Part shown: positions 11,745-24,081 of the stretch, one piece after another
Position numbering within the stretch: position 1 is the first letter of the stretch
Layout: each line of letters opens with the position of its first letter
NCBI GenBank assembly: GCA_024472245.1
Contig: JANBXD010000007.1
Location: 434,001 to 498,000, forward strand
Direction: 5' to 3'
DNA length: 64,000 nt
Source of the DNA: Beauveria sp. NWAFU-1
Lineage: Eukaryota; Ascomycota; Sordariomycetes; Hypocreales; Cordycipitaceae
Position numbers and translations under genes: made by a program
Notes under the pieces: model-generated
What the model was told of the DNA's origin: nothing
The model's database searches: none
The model's input: only the letters and a program-made list of their open reading frames with translations

Positions 11745-14619
11745 GATTGCGAGACTTTCGTGGGGAGGCAAATTCCTTGTAGTCGGAGAGATTCCGATGG
11801 ACAATGCCCACCAGCTGCTGGAGGTGATTAACGACGCGATGGCTCCAACAGACTGTGCGTCCTTGTCGCGGTGTGCGACGCTTGCGTAGCAAGCAACGGC
11901 AGTAACACGGCTGGCCCAATCGAGATGACAAGATGGTTGTTGTAAGGCAAGACGACTGCAGTTGTCAATGGCGAAACGTCGTAGTGGTATCAATGTAGCA
12001 GCGCAATCGGACACTGCAAAGGGGGGAATCCGTCGTGAGAAGCAGGCAGAAGCTCTGGAAGAAAAAAGAAAAGGAGTGGAATGCCAAACGACCAAAGCGT
12101 CGGAGCTAATCTCAACAGGGCTCAAATGGAACAACGCTAGAAAGCCAAGAAGGAGAGAACAGAGAAATGTTGATCAATGAAAGAATGAAGAAGGGTAGGT
12201 TTGATTCTTCTTTTTCCTGCTGGATTGACTCGGCACCAAGGTCTGGGGCGTGCGCAGAAAGCAAAGGGCCACACAGCTGAAGCTCTCCTGAAGGCGGAGC
12301 TGTCGCAAGGGACGGACAATGTACGGATATGTAGGGCCCCAATCAATCAATCGCCAATGCAGGTCACAGGTGTCGCGTGCTGCAGATTCGGTACCTACAG
12401 TAGTGGCTTGTAGTGGCTAGTGGGAGCTAAGTCGGGGCTAGTAGTGGATGGTAGTGGCTGGTGAGTGATGGCTTGGCAGGGCAAAGGGGTCGGTCACGAT
12501 GTAAAGGTTTTGTGAAAATATCCAAGATAAAGTGTTTAAAAAAACAAAAGAAAAGGGGGGGACCAGCACGTCGAACACGAGCCTTTTTAGTCTTTCCGAC
12601 ACCGTCATCCATTTCCAAGGTTTAGTACCTTGCCCTTGTCCAGCTGCGCTAGTTACGGAGTACCTGGTCGAGTCCTGCGGGCACCTGTCATGGACGTGCC
12701 ATGCCGCATGCATGCCAGCCAGCGCCCAATCTGCACGCCGTGCACGGCAAGGAACTCGAGCCAGAGCCCATCCAACCCGGCCCAGAGAACCGGCCCCTCC
12801 GCAGATCGTTTCCCCCTGCCACGGCTAGCTTGGGGGTTTGGGGCGCTCGGGTGCCCATCTGGCATCAACCCATTCGCCCATTTATTATCCGTACAGCCGA
12901 CGGCCCTACAGCGATCGCCCATCGTCGGTGGGCCTCACCGTGCGGCGGCCCGTAAGCGAAAGTCTGGCTCTGGGAATGTCTCAAGACGCAAAGGTAGCCA
13001 ATGGAAATACAACAAAACGGTAAATTGCCTCAAACTTCCCATCCACTTCCCTTCCACCTTCATAGATATCATTCATCATCATTTTACCGCATCATTATCA
13101 GCGTTCTCCAGCACTGTTCTCGCTGCCCATCTTCCTCAATTTATCAGGAGTATTGCTAGAGAAACGGCACCTTTTTCTTCAACATCATAGTAGACCACGG
13201 CGAGGGGCCGCCAATCGCTCCGCCGAACACAGCATCTAGCCGTCAACCTGAAGATCAACGTGCCGACCAGTGTTATACACTTCAAGGAATAGCTTCACCC
13301 ACGGAGCCGGCATATTAGCTGCCTGAACAGGCAGAATTGCCTGCATTAGGCCGCATAAGTGCCCGAAGCACAGATGGAACTGCCCTAGCAGGCGCGGAAG
13401 AATCGTTGATTTGGGCTTGACGTGTACACATTCGTGCGAAATAGCGAAAATGCAATTTTCAAGCGAATTGGCGAGTGTAAAGAGCTTCGGCGGCGGCGGC
13501 GGTGGCAGTGGCGGGAGTAGGCAAGAAATTCAATATAGAGCTAGATTCTCAAAGACACTTCTATTTATATGTAGATACCCTATAAAATGGTGTACCTGTT
13601 AAAAACCACTTCGTAGCATCTGTGATGCCGTTCATCTAGCAAAAAGTTGTGGGTGTAGATCAACGGGGTCTATACCAGAACTGATGCAATTCATCAGCAT
13701 CACTCTCTGGGATTAGATCAAAATCTGTCGTTCGTCATGGACTGCTTGTACCAACGGCCTAGTAGAACTAGCTTCGCACAAAGAAACGAAAAAAGAAACA
13801 GCTTTAATAGACATAGAATGGAAGCTCAAAACATTCGGCAATAGTGTAACAAGTCTCCAGGATTTGAGGATTCGCCTTCTCCTAGTGTCTCTAGCAAATG
13901 CCCTAGCCGTCGTCGTGCCTTGCTCCCTCTTCGTCCCTTTGTCTTAGCTCGAATACCTGTTCCAGCGAGAGCACACTCAAGGATGTAATAGTTCTTCTCG
14001 CGTCATGTCTCGTATCGTGTTTCCACGCGCCCACTCGAATTGACGCCCAGAGCTCATCGGCCATCGCTATTCAGCATCTCAATTCAGTGGAGATTACCCG
14101 CCTGTGATCCATCATCGCCCTATTTTCCCATCCTAGCATACCATCAGTACGTTTTTGGGATCATTCGGATTGGCTCCTCCTCATATAGTGGTTCCCATAG
14201 TCAATTTATTAGCAGCGCCAGCGACGGTCAATCGTCGGGCACGTTGGCGCCAGACGCACGCCGCATGTCGCACTGTGAAAGCATAAAAGACAACATGTGA
14301 CTCGTGTTCAAAAACATGATATTGCTAAAAGCTATCTCAGTCTATAGATGGATAGATGCCTGGCTCACACTTCCTCAATCTCTTGTCAATCTAGCAAATT
14401 CGTTAGTGTTCAAATCAGGCAGCAAAGCCAAACTATGTTGCACCGTTACCAGCCTCTTCCGAAGGCAAAGTTGCGTTCGTCAATCACCGTGTTCCCAGAT
14501 CGAAGGCCGGGCCTGGTGCTCTGTTTGCCAATGTCGCGAGCGAGGTGATCCCAAAGCTCGAGCTGCCAAAACATGGTAGTCGAGCCGTCTTCGAGCCTCC
14601 CGGAAGCATCTGAAGACTC
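11745..14619. other. Long spacer without a supported gene
   Basis: 2.9 kb. The part next to 11744 is the transporter 5' region; a frame continues upstream to 12134 but has no transporter-like sequence. Pyrimidine-rich sequence around 13030-13190 looks promoter-like, yet no convincing frame follows it. A degenerate TAGTGGCT repeat lies at 12400-12470 (listed separately). Frames at 12532-13190 and 14304-14579 have no domain. Confidence 0.45.
12400..12470. repeat. Degenerate TAGTGGCT short repeat
   Basis: TAGTGGCT occurs at 12401, 12411 and 12452 with a TAGTGGAT variant at 12442 and related GCTAGTGGGAGC text between them. It is a short imperfect, irregularly spaced array in intergenic DNA, and no function is evident. 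Confidence 0.6.
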
Positions 14620-15744
14620 CTAGTTCAGTGCTTGACGAGATCCTTGGAAAAAGTGCAATGCTGGTTTCGGAGTGTGCTCAGCTGGGTTAGCCAGGTCCGA
14701 CACCGTCACGCGCTTACGGAAGCTCCAAACGCTCTTCTGCGGCAGAAGCCTGTTGGCGCTGATTGTTGGAACCGAGATGGCTCGAGTTGTCCGGTGGCAC
14801 AAGTCTCCGAGGCTGTCGAGACGGTTGAGGAAGCTTTGCTGGTAAGAAAGCCGAAGAACAGTAATTATGTCGACGCCCTTGGTCAGACGCAGCATTGCAT
14901 CGAGATTGATTGGCAAGCACTTCAAGGTCAAATGCTCGTATTCTTGAATCCAATGTCGTATCTCCTGTCGCCAATCAACTTTTAATAGAGAGACGAAATA
15001 CGCCCTGCTTGCGGAGAGCGAACGGTAAAATCGTGACAGTTCCGCAGCGGTATTGGCGACCAATTCGCAGCATCCCGCAGTCTCAAAACTCGGGCATACA
15101 AGATCGAAGAGAGTTTCGCTGCGCAAGGTCTGTTGCTGCTGGAAGATGTCGCCCGGAAATTTTACATGATACCAGTGGCGTTCCTGAGTCTGGAGTTAAT
15201 ACATGAGTGTCTGTCCTTTGAAGAGTCCGATTAGGTACGTTCTCCGACTTACATCCGCGCCAACGACCTCGATCTCACAGAAGCCGACAACAAAGTCGGG
15301 ATTCGCTAGCGGTAAAGCCAAAGTTTCTTTATTGGAAATTTCCACGCACTTGGCAAAGGCGGCAGCAGCGCCAGGTTGATAATTGTCCGGCTCAGTTCCC
15401 AAGGAGCATTGCTGGATCCAGTCGCTGGATAGAACGGACCGAGGGCAGCTGGCACTTGGCACCACCTCAGTAACGTATTGCAGATACTGCTCTGATACAA
15501 ACGCACTGCCAGTAGTAGTATTTTGAGAGACTGTTCCGGTGTATGACCACATGTCTCGACTGTGACCGCAAGATGGTCCCGATGATAAGCTGGTCTGAAC
15601 CTGCCCGCAGGTGCTGACCGAACCAGCCGGGTTATCGCTGTGCAAACGTAACCACGGATTCAAAATTGCAAGTAATGAAACGGTAACCCTCCAAAAATGC
15701 GAGCTATCCTGGTATGCTCGGACACGTTGAAGCCAGAATTCCAT
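14620..15744 (-). CDS. Hypothetical protein, unrecognised
   Basis: Two exons, 15744-15253 and 15189-14620, joined in phase 0 by a GTAAGT...CTCCAG intron; 353 residues. The joined frame crosses from ...GFCEIEVVGAD to TQERHWYHVKFPGDIFQQQQ without a stop, which supports a real gene because both frames are otherwise unrelated ORFs. The N-terminus has a modest hydrophobic stretch (about 18-30, FWRVTVSLLAILNPWL) that could be a signal or anchor. The first half is rich in cysteine and serine (CGQVQTS, SCGHS, SASCPRS, QQCSLG), and the second half reads as helical, with LSRFYRSLSASRAYF and a basic C-terminal region (WSFRKRVTVSD). I do not recognise the family. The first methionine was taken by default; an upstream exon cannot be excluded. 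Confidence 0.6.
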
Positions 15745-16369
15745 GTTCAGTCACCAACGGCCACGCCTGTTGGCTTTGTCGTAGGTGCGTGGATGAAGAG
15801 GATCGAGACCGACAATGAGCACGAGGTGGTTGGAGAAAGACAAAAGCCCATCAAGGATACTCTATCGAGAAAGGAACGAAGGTGAGCAGAGCTCGGGGTG
15901 TGCAAGTCTACCAACGTGAACCAAGGAGCGGAGGCGCAGGAACCAGAGGGCGGAACAAAAAGTGCAATGAAAAGAGAAGAATTGAAAAATGTTTGCGAGT
16001 GGCAGTCACGACAAGTTTTTCACAACACCCAGTCCTTGTTGTTGGCAGCTGCCGGCCGACAAGTTGCCAACTGCCCTGCCACTCTGCCAACATCGTCGCG
16101 TTTTGCATGTGGGTAACTCTAGACCGCCGGTTGTTGATAGCAAGGACGAGGTACGGATGAAGTTGAAAAAAAAGGAAAATTTGATATATTTGTGGTAAAT
16201 CATGTAGCTTCCTAACCATCTTGGAGCAAAATTGGTGCCTCCAAAATACAAACGCCGGCAAACGCCCAAGATCCATAACAGCCATTGCCGCCCCAATGAC
16301 CCCCAGAAAATTGCTTCTACTTGATCATACATGGCAATACAGCCTATTTCACATATTGGCCACGAAAAG
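15745..16369. other. Spacer between the unknown gene and the HIR1 3' end
   Basis: 625 bases with AT-rich stretches (16166-16200). Short frames on both strands (15882-16160, 15908-16285, 16006-16398) overlap one another and have no domain. The HIR1 stop lies at 16370-16372. Confidence 0.5.
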
Positions 16370-19300
16370 CTAATTTTCGATTTCCATGGAATCGACATCT
16401 CCTCCAGTACTGTTACCCAGATCGAGATCCAGCAGCCTGGCGTACTGGCCGGTTAGTCGCTGCAGCTCGCGGAATTTGCCTGTCATTTGGTTAGCACTGC
16501 GTTCGTAAATATCAAACGTAGTGGTGTTGCTCGCTCACCGAGTATCAGAATCACCCCTTTCAACAGCTCCTTTCGATCCCAGCCGCACAGCTCGTCCGAT
16601 TTGCTGAACCAGCCCTTTCCGCCCTCGGCGTCCGCGTCACCACCTTGGAGAATACCACCTATGATAGTGTTCAACAGCTCTTCGACTTTACCGTGTGCGC
16701 CCTCGGCTCCCAGTCGCTTGGCATACATGAACAGATATAATCGAAATTCGTCACGAGCTCCTAGTTGCATTGCACCCGCGATGCGATTCTCCAGATGCGC
16801 AATGCTAACCACACTCTCCAAATCTTCCGCCTCCTTGCGTTGAATCACTGTTTTGATAATGCGTTGTAGAGCATATGCTCGGCCTTTGAGCAGGAACTCG
16901 TTGGTGGTATGACGCTCCAGGAAAGGGATAATGCCAGACGAGACGTCCACCACTGGCTCCTCCGGCTCCTCCTCTTCCTGCTTTCTTCTGCTCTTCCTCC
17001 TTGTTGACCTCGTTCTCGACTTTGGTCCCACTGCCGTAGACTGTAGAGCGGAGATGGATGAATCATTCGAGTTCCAGTATTGTGATCCGACAGCCCACCA
17101 TGCCTCGCTTAGTCGTTGCCACGTGTACATATCGCGAGCGTAGTAGTAGCCATCACCGTTGGTCAGAGTTACGACAACATGGCCCGTGGTGTTAAGATGG
17201 GCCGACGTGACTCCGGGACCAAACGAGGCGCTGTGTTGGTCAAATGATGATGTCGCCACATCGAGGATTGGTCCAAGTGACACGGGAGGGTGTGGAGAAG
17301 ATTGTGTCTTGATATCCCAAACGTGGGCCATACCCACCGCCGTGATGCATAACAACCAATGATCGCGGCACTCGAGAATGACGGGTTGTGATTCGAGGAC
17401 CATAGGGTTCAAAAGTCGACGCCCAGCAGGCGACCATATATGGATAGAGCCGTCTTCACAGGCAGCAGCCCAGAAGTTTTTGTTTGCAGTCACTAGAATA
17501 ACAGCACGTGGCAAGAACTCGTGCCAGACGACAACGCCGCGTTTCGAAACAACCACTTGGGAAGGATCGCGAGGGTTCGCATCGTTCTTGGCTTCCAGTA
17601 TCATATTCTCAGTCGACTTGGACGTCGACTCCTCGGAGCCAAGGATTCCTTTCTGAAGAGGCCGCAGAATATGTGATCGCACTCGAGGCACAGCAAGCCT
17701 CACCGCCGCGGCAGATATCGCCGGGTTCAGGACAGCAGGTCGCAAGAACTCTGGTGTAGGGAGAACGCCATTCTCTATGTTAGCAAGCGCTGCCGGCTCA
17801 ACGCCATCTGCACCGTTAGTCATGATGGCTGTTGGGCCGCCAGTTGGTCGCTTGGCCAGAGGCTCTTCGGATTCATCCGCCTCAGCCACCACGCTCTTGC
17901 GCTTGTTGCCCAGCAGCATGGATGCGATACCCCCTTTGGGCAGCCCTTCGAAAGGTTTGCTGAGATCGAGGACTGTGAGGGGCGCATCGTTTTGTGATGT
18001 TTTCGCCGTTGACGTAGAACCGATCAGCTGCGTCTGGGGCAAAGAGGATTGGCCGGTGCCTGACGATGATACTAGGAGAGGAGCAACACGCTTTTTGCCG
18101 TCTTTTCCGACCGTGACTCGAGATTTAAGCTCCTTGACTCGCTCTGCGGTTTTTTCTTCCTCGGGCTTCTCCGCCGAGTCGCCATTGGCGGCGGGTTTGG
18201 GTGTAGAGTCGCCGGTTTGTGTACCATTGGTGGCTGCGGATGCCTTACTCACACCATCATGCGCATCTCCCATCAATGCGCCCATTCGCGACTGCAAAGC
18301 TTTCGATTCGCCGGCTCTGCTCTGGTCCTCGAGCATCAGGCCATCAACATCCTCTGCAATTCCCATGCCTTTTCGCGAGACGCCATATTTTTGCAGCGCC
18401 CGGTCGTTTTCCTCCTCTCTAGCAACCCAGCCGAGTTCACCAGGTTCGAATCGAGCAATGACGATGCTACCATCCAAACTGGCTGCGTATAAGGTCTCAC
18501 CATCAGGTGTCCACGCCAAGTCTGAGACGGACTTTCCAGCAAGATCTTGCAAGATGATGACAGGTCGAGAAGTGTTGGTGTTCCAGATGCTGAGTGTTTT
18601 GTCCTGTCCGGCGGATGCGATTACGGTGACGAGCTGCGACGACTGGTCGCCATTTGCATCCCCAGCACCGGGTTTCGATGTATGAAACAATCGGGGAGAA
18701 AACAGACAGACTTCTGTCGGTGCTTCATGGCCGATCAAATTGATTTCACTGTCCCATCGTGTGCGCTCGATAATTGCGACAGAGCTGACAGGTCCGTTGA
18801 CGGCATTGGCAGCGGCGATGTGGTTGCCGTCGGGGGACCATGAGCAGCGACGGAAATATGTTGTAAGCGGCGAGCTCTTGAAAGGAGAGCTGATTGTAGT
18901 TTCGAGGACAAAGTTGTTGATCATATCGTGCTGGGTCGAGTGGGGGCCCGGGGACGTGAAGCGGAAGATTTTTATAGTTCGATCGTCACTGGCGGTCGCA
19001 AAGAACTTGTTGGCAGGGTCAAAGGTAATTCCCTTGACATGCGACTGATGCGCAGGCAGCGATTTGAGCTTTTCGAAAGTGTAGCCCGACCAGACCACGA
19101 CTTTGGAGTCCAGGCCGACCGACACGAGTATCGACGAGTCGTACGACCAAGCCAGGTCCTGGATGTCATTCTCGTGACCAATCAATCGCTTGTACGTCTT
19201 CCAGTTCTCGACGGGCGGCGGCTCGTCGGAGCCAAAGGTGGCGGGTGGCGGGCCCTTGTCGAGGTGGTAGACGCAGATGAGCTTGTCGTCGGCGCCGCTG

Positions 19301-19557
19301 GCCAGGTACTTGCCATTGGGGCTAAAGCGCACCGAGTGGATGGTGCCGAGGTGGTGGCTCATGTGGCAGAGCTGTCGCGGCTTGGTGTAGGACGGGTCGC
19401 GCGAGTTGTAGATGGCCTCGGTCGACCAGATGCGGACATGGCCGTCGCCGCCGGCGGTCGCGAGTCGCTTGCCATCGGGCGAGACATGGCAGCTGTAGAC
19501 TTCAAAGTCCTTTTGCTCGCCGCTGTGGCTCAGCCACGACGGCTTGATGAGGAGCAT
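16370..19557 (-). CDS. hir1: Histone transcription regulator Hir1 (HIRA homologue)
   Basis: Two exons, 19557-16539 and 16479-16370, 1042 residues. The N-terminal third is a WD40 propeller (for example EVYSCHVSPDGKRLATAGGD, HIWS-type ends, HENDIQDLAWSYDSSILVSV, DRTIKIF), as in HIRA, which with Hir2/Hir3 forms the replication-independent H3-H4 chaperone in the nucleus. Around residues 480-495 is the HIRA B-type motif RVTVGKDGKKRVAPLLVSS, the binding region for Asf1 in the family. The C-terminal Hir domain includes VVWHEFLPRAVILVTANKNFWAAACEDGSIHIWSP. A 59-base intron (donor GTGAGC) near the 3' end leads to a 36-codon last exon ending SMEIEN; without it the frame drifts into ERATPLRLIF. ATG at 19557 (MLLIKPSW) is chosen because the 19575 start would be GTG. 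Family certain. Confidence 0.96.
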
Positions 19558-20232
19558 ACTGGTGACGGTGCCCACATGCGCTAATGATGCTTGTCGATGG
19601 CAAAAGGACGATCTGGTGATGAGTTGGGGGGGGGAGGTGGTGGTGGTGGAGGGTGTTTGAGCTTGGTCGTTTGGTCTTCTTTCTATTGGTGCTGGTTGGC
19701 GACGCGCGGGCGCGTTAGACAGCCCTTCCAGCGTGTCTGCTTTTTTAGCAGCCCAGAGCTAATTACAGCCAGCCAACCGGCCAATTTCAAGGGAGCGGAA
19801 CAACCTTGATGCGCCGTGTCATGATTTGGGCATGATTAAGCTTGTCTTGGATGTCAAGGTAACTTATTTGATCCCAGTTTCTACTCGGACGAACTGAATG
19901 TCGTGAACAGAGTACTGTGGCATTGTTCGGTAGAGGCAGCACCTCTGGAATTTATCTATGAATGAATCAAAAAATTCGCCTGATAGGTTTTTATTTCTGC
20001 GTTGACAGCTAATTTTAGTATTCAAAACCTCGAGTCCATCACTTCCACTCTCTCGTTCCATCAGTCCAACCCATGCATGGCCACAATGCTCCAAGCGCCG
20101 TTGCTGAAGAAAAAGTCATTAAAAAAGCAACGCTTCCCATTTCAGTCATTTAACATGCAAAAGTTTTTTTGTTCCGAATCCGATAATATCTCCCATATCA
20201 AACTGCTTCTCCACCGACGACTGCATGCTCAT
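19558..20232. other. HIR1 promoter region
   Basis: About 675 bases upstream of HIR1 and downstream of the NACHT_N gene. It contains a G-rich run at 19625-19652 that encodes only glycine in a shadow frame. No gene seen. Confidence 0.5.
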
Positions 20233-21332
20233 TCATGCAACCACCGCCGTCGCAATGGCAGCCATGTGATGATGGTTCATCGAGTCTTCCGCCGTCGCTA
20301 GCGGCTCCAGGTCTTGATAGCTTTTTAGCAGCCTATGTCTCGTCACAGCTGTCGCGTTGGCTCTGATGCACTCAACAAGCTCCTCGTCGGCCTCCTGGAT
20401 GGTTTTGATCATCCCCGCCAAGCCATTCCAGTCGACCACGTTCTTGGCGGCCGGGTTCCAGGCGCTTGCGGCAGCGCACACGCAATTCATTTCAAATTCG
20501 AGGATTTTGCGATACTGACGTGATATTTGGCCGTGCGTGGTATCTTGCTGCGACCGGAACTTGGCGTCGTCACGCCAGCTTCCCGGCGTCAGAAGGGAAG
20601 CGAGTGTCATGTAATAGTCTATCCGACCGAGGACGTGCGAAAGCCCGGCATACATGTAATCGAGTCGTAAAATAGGATCCAGCAACAGCTACATGGACGA
20701 GACACGAACCGTCATTAGCAGGCTGCACTCTGCGACTACACATTATGGTATGGGTTGGGGGAGCAGGTTGCTATACATACCGGTGTCATAGTGCATATGC
20801 CGGCCCACGCAACCGCCGAGGACATGTACACAGGTACCACGGCGTCAATCGCCGTTTTCGCAGCATCAATTGTCGCGCGCGCCTGCGACTCGCCCTGCTC
20901 TGTCCGCGAGCCCCTCCTCTTGGCGAGGCCAGCGCTCATGATCTCCTGCAGCAGCCGCAGACGGCCATCATCGGACCGCCCACGAAAATTCATGCTCATG
21001 CCGCCCGTCTTCATGTGGTTCGGGAGCTCCTGCGAGACAATAGACTCGTACGCCAGAACGAGTCCTGCGGTGAACGGGCCGTCGCGGAGGCCATCGTACG
21101 CTGCATTCCAGAGGCTGAGAGAGATGCTGGCTTCGCGGGCCGCCGCGGCCGCAAGACTGGAGAGCGAGTTGCGCGGAGAGCTGCTAGTTCTACGTCGTGA
21201 GAAGCTGTGGTGGCTATTGCTCGAGTCGTGACTTCCGTGTGAGGAGGATCGCGGGGAGATGAGGCTCATGCTGCCCGCACGCAGCCGACCCACGAATTTG
21301 CGGATGGGGTTATGTTCCGAGTCCGCTGCCAT
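20233..21332 (-). CDS. Stand-alone NACHT_N (NWD/NLR N-terminal) domain protein
   Basis: Two exons, 21332-20781 and 20688-20233, phase 0, 335 residues. After a basic serine-rich leader (1-65) comes a helical domain with the order expected of NACHT_N, the N-terminal domain of many fungal STAND/NLR proteins: SLSLWNAAYDGLRDG..., LVLAYESIVSQELP, a DDGRLRLLQEIMSAGL helix, a helix ending VPVYMSSAVAWAGICTM, then LLLDPILRLDYMYAGLSHVL, IDYYMTLASLL, a QISRQYRKILEFEMNCVC helix, WNGLAGMIKTIQEADEEL and a final helix. The protein stops there: no P-loop or NACHT sequence follows in any frame toward 19558. In full-length relatives this domain precedes NACHT and acts as effector or adaptor (family knowledge). 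Either a genuine one-domain gene or an old truncation; the intact splice junction and open frame favour a functional gene. Confidence 0.8.
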
Positions 21333-24081
21333 GGTGTGCTGTGTTTCATGGAGGAGGCGGATATGGTGATATTCGCGTTTATGGTGCTTTCGTTAGCTGG
21401 TTTGGCGAATATGCGTTGCAGTTGCAATGAGACTGGTTATCAGCCAAGCTAAGCTCGCCGAGACCGGGGCGGAAATAGCCCCAAAGCTGCACGTCAATGG
21501 TGCTGCGTCGGCAGGCAACTGTCAAAACGGCGAGAAACAAAACAAGGCTCAACTGGTCCAACGTATGATGAAATCAAGGAATCAACTTCAGGGTCTTTTG
21601 GTGGGCGGCGCTGATCTTTTCTTGTCAGTCACCGGAGGCAGTGATCGTCTAAGTGGGCTTTAAGGGCGGCAACCGAGGGCGCGATGAGAGCGCGTGGACA
21701 CAGTGCCGGCAAAGAATTGTGACTTTTGATTGAATAGTCATGTATGTTGATAGATGCAAAAGCTTGGAGGAGCAAGATTCCTGCTGCCTGTTGGGGCGTG
21801 TGTCTGTATCTTTTTTCGTCGGGGCCGTTTCTGGCCGGTGTGGCTGCATAGCTAGTTAATCAAAAAGAAAGGGTGCTCCAACTGAGGCTGACCGTACTGC
21901 AGTTCGGCGACACCCTCGGCCACGTCTGGCATGAACGAAAACTAGCGGGGGGGAGTTGGTGTGCAGTTATTACGGTGTCAAGTGTCCACGTTAGTCACAG
22001 TGCTCAGCTTGTCGTATTGATTTGTCTGGCTTGGCAGGCCGCCAGCTGGGCGCATGCAGCGCCGGCCATAACTCCGTTAGTCCATGGATGACGCTTCTTT
22101 CCGTCGGCGGGACACTGCGTCATGGCTTCGGGACCGAGCTGAACCGCCAAAGTTACCATCGATTACATAGCGAGAGCCCGAAAAACGTACCCCGACTCAT
22201 GAATATGACACAATTCCCCTAGAAAGACAAATCTAGTAATTTGCAGAGCTTCGGTCAGTTGCCCATGTGGGCTACATGACCTCTCCGTGACAGCTAAATG
22301 AAAGTATTGTGTCTCTTCGGGCGCGATTTATGTGTTTCCCGGACTGCCGGGTTCCTCCACTGAGATACGCTGCCCAGTCTTATTATTCCGCAGCGGGACT
22401 GGGCTTCTAAGAAGGTTTTGGGGGGCAATCTTTGTAGTGGCGGGCTAATCTTAGCCTTACACATTGAACGAGTAACGTTATTCGAGGTACTGGTAGTTGG
22501 TGGCTACGTTATCCGTCAAGGTTTCGTCATGCGATGGACTGTATTCTTGGTCCGGCGTTCTAATTACCGGCGTCCGCCCACGCCTGGTCTCCGTCGCCCG
22601 ACCCTCCCCGCCCTGTGCTCGTACTCTTTAACGTTGGCAAGTTGCCGGGCGTCGTGGAATGTGCTTTGGTGGGAGATGCGGAGATGGTCATTGGCTGCGA
22701 CAAGTACGAGACACGAGGTTAGTTTTCAAGCGAGCTGATAGGCTACAATTCGAGGCGCATTCGATCATGAATACCAAACGGTGATGAGATACAGACTGGC
22801 AGCCCTCGGTATTCCTCGTTCCTGTGCTTGATTTACCGCGCGCTCCGGAGGGATCAGGGAAACGTCGTCGATTCTTGCATCATTGTCCCCGTCTGCCAAC
22901 GCGCGCTCGATGCGGGATGAGGCGGTACTTACACATACCGATATGTCTCGGTCTTTTATGCAAGAAAGCATGCGGGTCACTTTGTTGTCGGAAAAAATTG
23001 CTGATCGCTCGCATCTGCCCACCGACCGCTCAAAGATAGCAGCAAGTGCACCTTGGCGGACAAAAAAAAAATCCTTTTTGACTCGTAACGGGTTGCAGAG
23101 GAGGGAAAAGTTGACGCCCACACCGCTGTTGTAACCACATCCGCTCGCATTTCTCCTTGTCCTGTCTATCGAACTGTAGAGTCCGAGATGAGGGGCGCTG
23201 GAGCCTGGTCGATTGCAGTAGCAAGGCTCAAAGTACCGCTATTCTTGGCCCTTGTGCCCTCCTCGGTGCCACTAATGAATAGTGAGTACATAACATTTTT
23301 TAGTTGTAGGTGGCTGAACAGATTGGCCAGTTCCCAGTCGACGGCAATCTTGCCACTCTCCATCACGGTAACAGGACGGAGCTGTATTTACCGCAGCAGA
23401 CTAGCTGGCGTGGCGGTTGTACTGCAACCGGATGATGGCCCAGCTAGGGAACAGAAAACTGATCCCCAAGTTCTGGCTTTTACAAAACTAATCTTCCTAC
23501 ATGGTGCGGCGTATGTGCAAAAGGCCACATCGGAACATCGCAACGCAAAATTCGCTGTTGCCATGGCAGCAGCCACCCATAACGAGGGGCAAAATCACAA
23601 CGCACTGGGCGGAGATGTGCGAGCCGCAATGATTTATTGATGAGAGGGAACTCTGCAAGTCTTGCCTTGTGAGTCAATGGGGCCCAGGCAGGACTGATGA
23701 ACGGCGATGACCCCCAGAGAAGCGCTACTGGCCGATGACAGTTCAGCAGAGAGAGTCTCTTCTTCCAGTCTAATTCGGACAAGCTGTAGGAAGCTGGGAA
23801 TTTGGAGCTGGAGCTGGAGCTGGAGCTCGACTACCTAGGTACTGGTAGGTATTAGGTAGTTATTATTAGTTCACTGGGCGAGGCAGGCACTGCGGTCGGT
23901 GGTTGGGCGAGGCAGTCACTGCAGTGACTGGTCCCTCTCGCTGGAGCCAGACAAAACAGAGTTTGCCAACGAATAAAAAGCCAAGCTCCCCTCACTTCAT
24001 GCAAAGCTCGTAGCTACACCTGCACATCCCACCTGCAAAACATTACCCCGCACCACGAAAGAACCTTCAATTCAAATCACA
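21333..24081. other. Gene-poor spacer before cyclophilin
   Basis: 2.75 kb. Contains the NACHT_N upstream region, several unsupported frames (22418-22738, 22765-23121, 23188-23640, 23480-23782), a (GGAGCT)4 run at 23813-23828 and a TACCTAGGTA-type motif cluster at 23831-23859. Bases 23960-24081 are pyrimidine-rich and CA-rich, as expected for the cyclophilin 5' leader. Confidence 0.5.
23813..23859. repeat. (GGAGCT)4 run followed by TACCTAGGTA-type motifs
   Basis: Four GGAGCT units run directly into CTACCTAGGTACTGGTAGGT and a further ATTAGGTAG. The CCTAGG-centred palindromic text recurs near 31755-31806, 32013-32031 and 58632-58654. Confidence 0.6.

Noticed and set aside
17777..18685. 302-residue plus-strand ORF
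   Set aside because: Antisense of HIR1; no domain.
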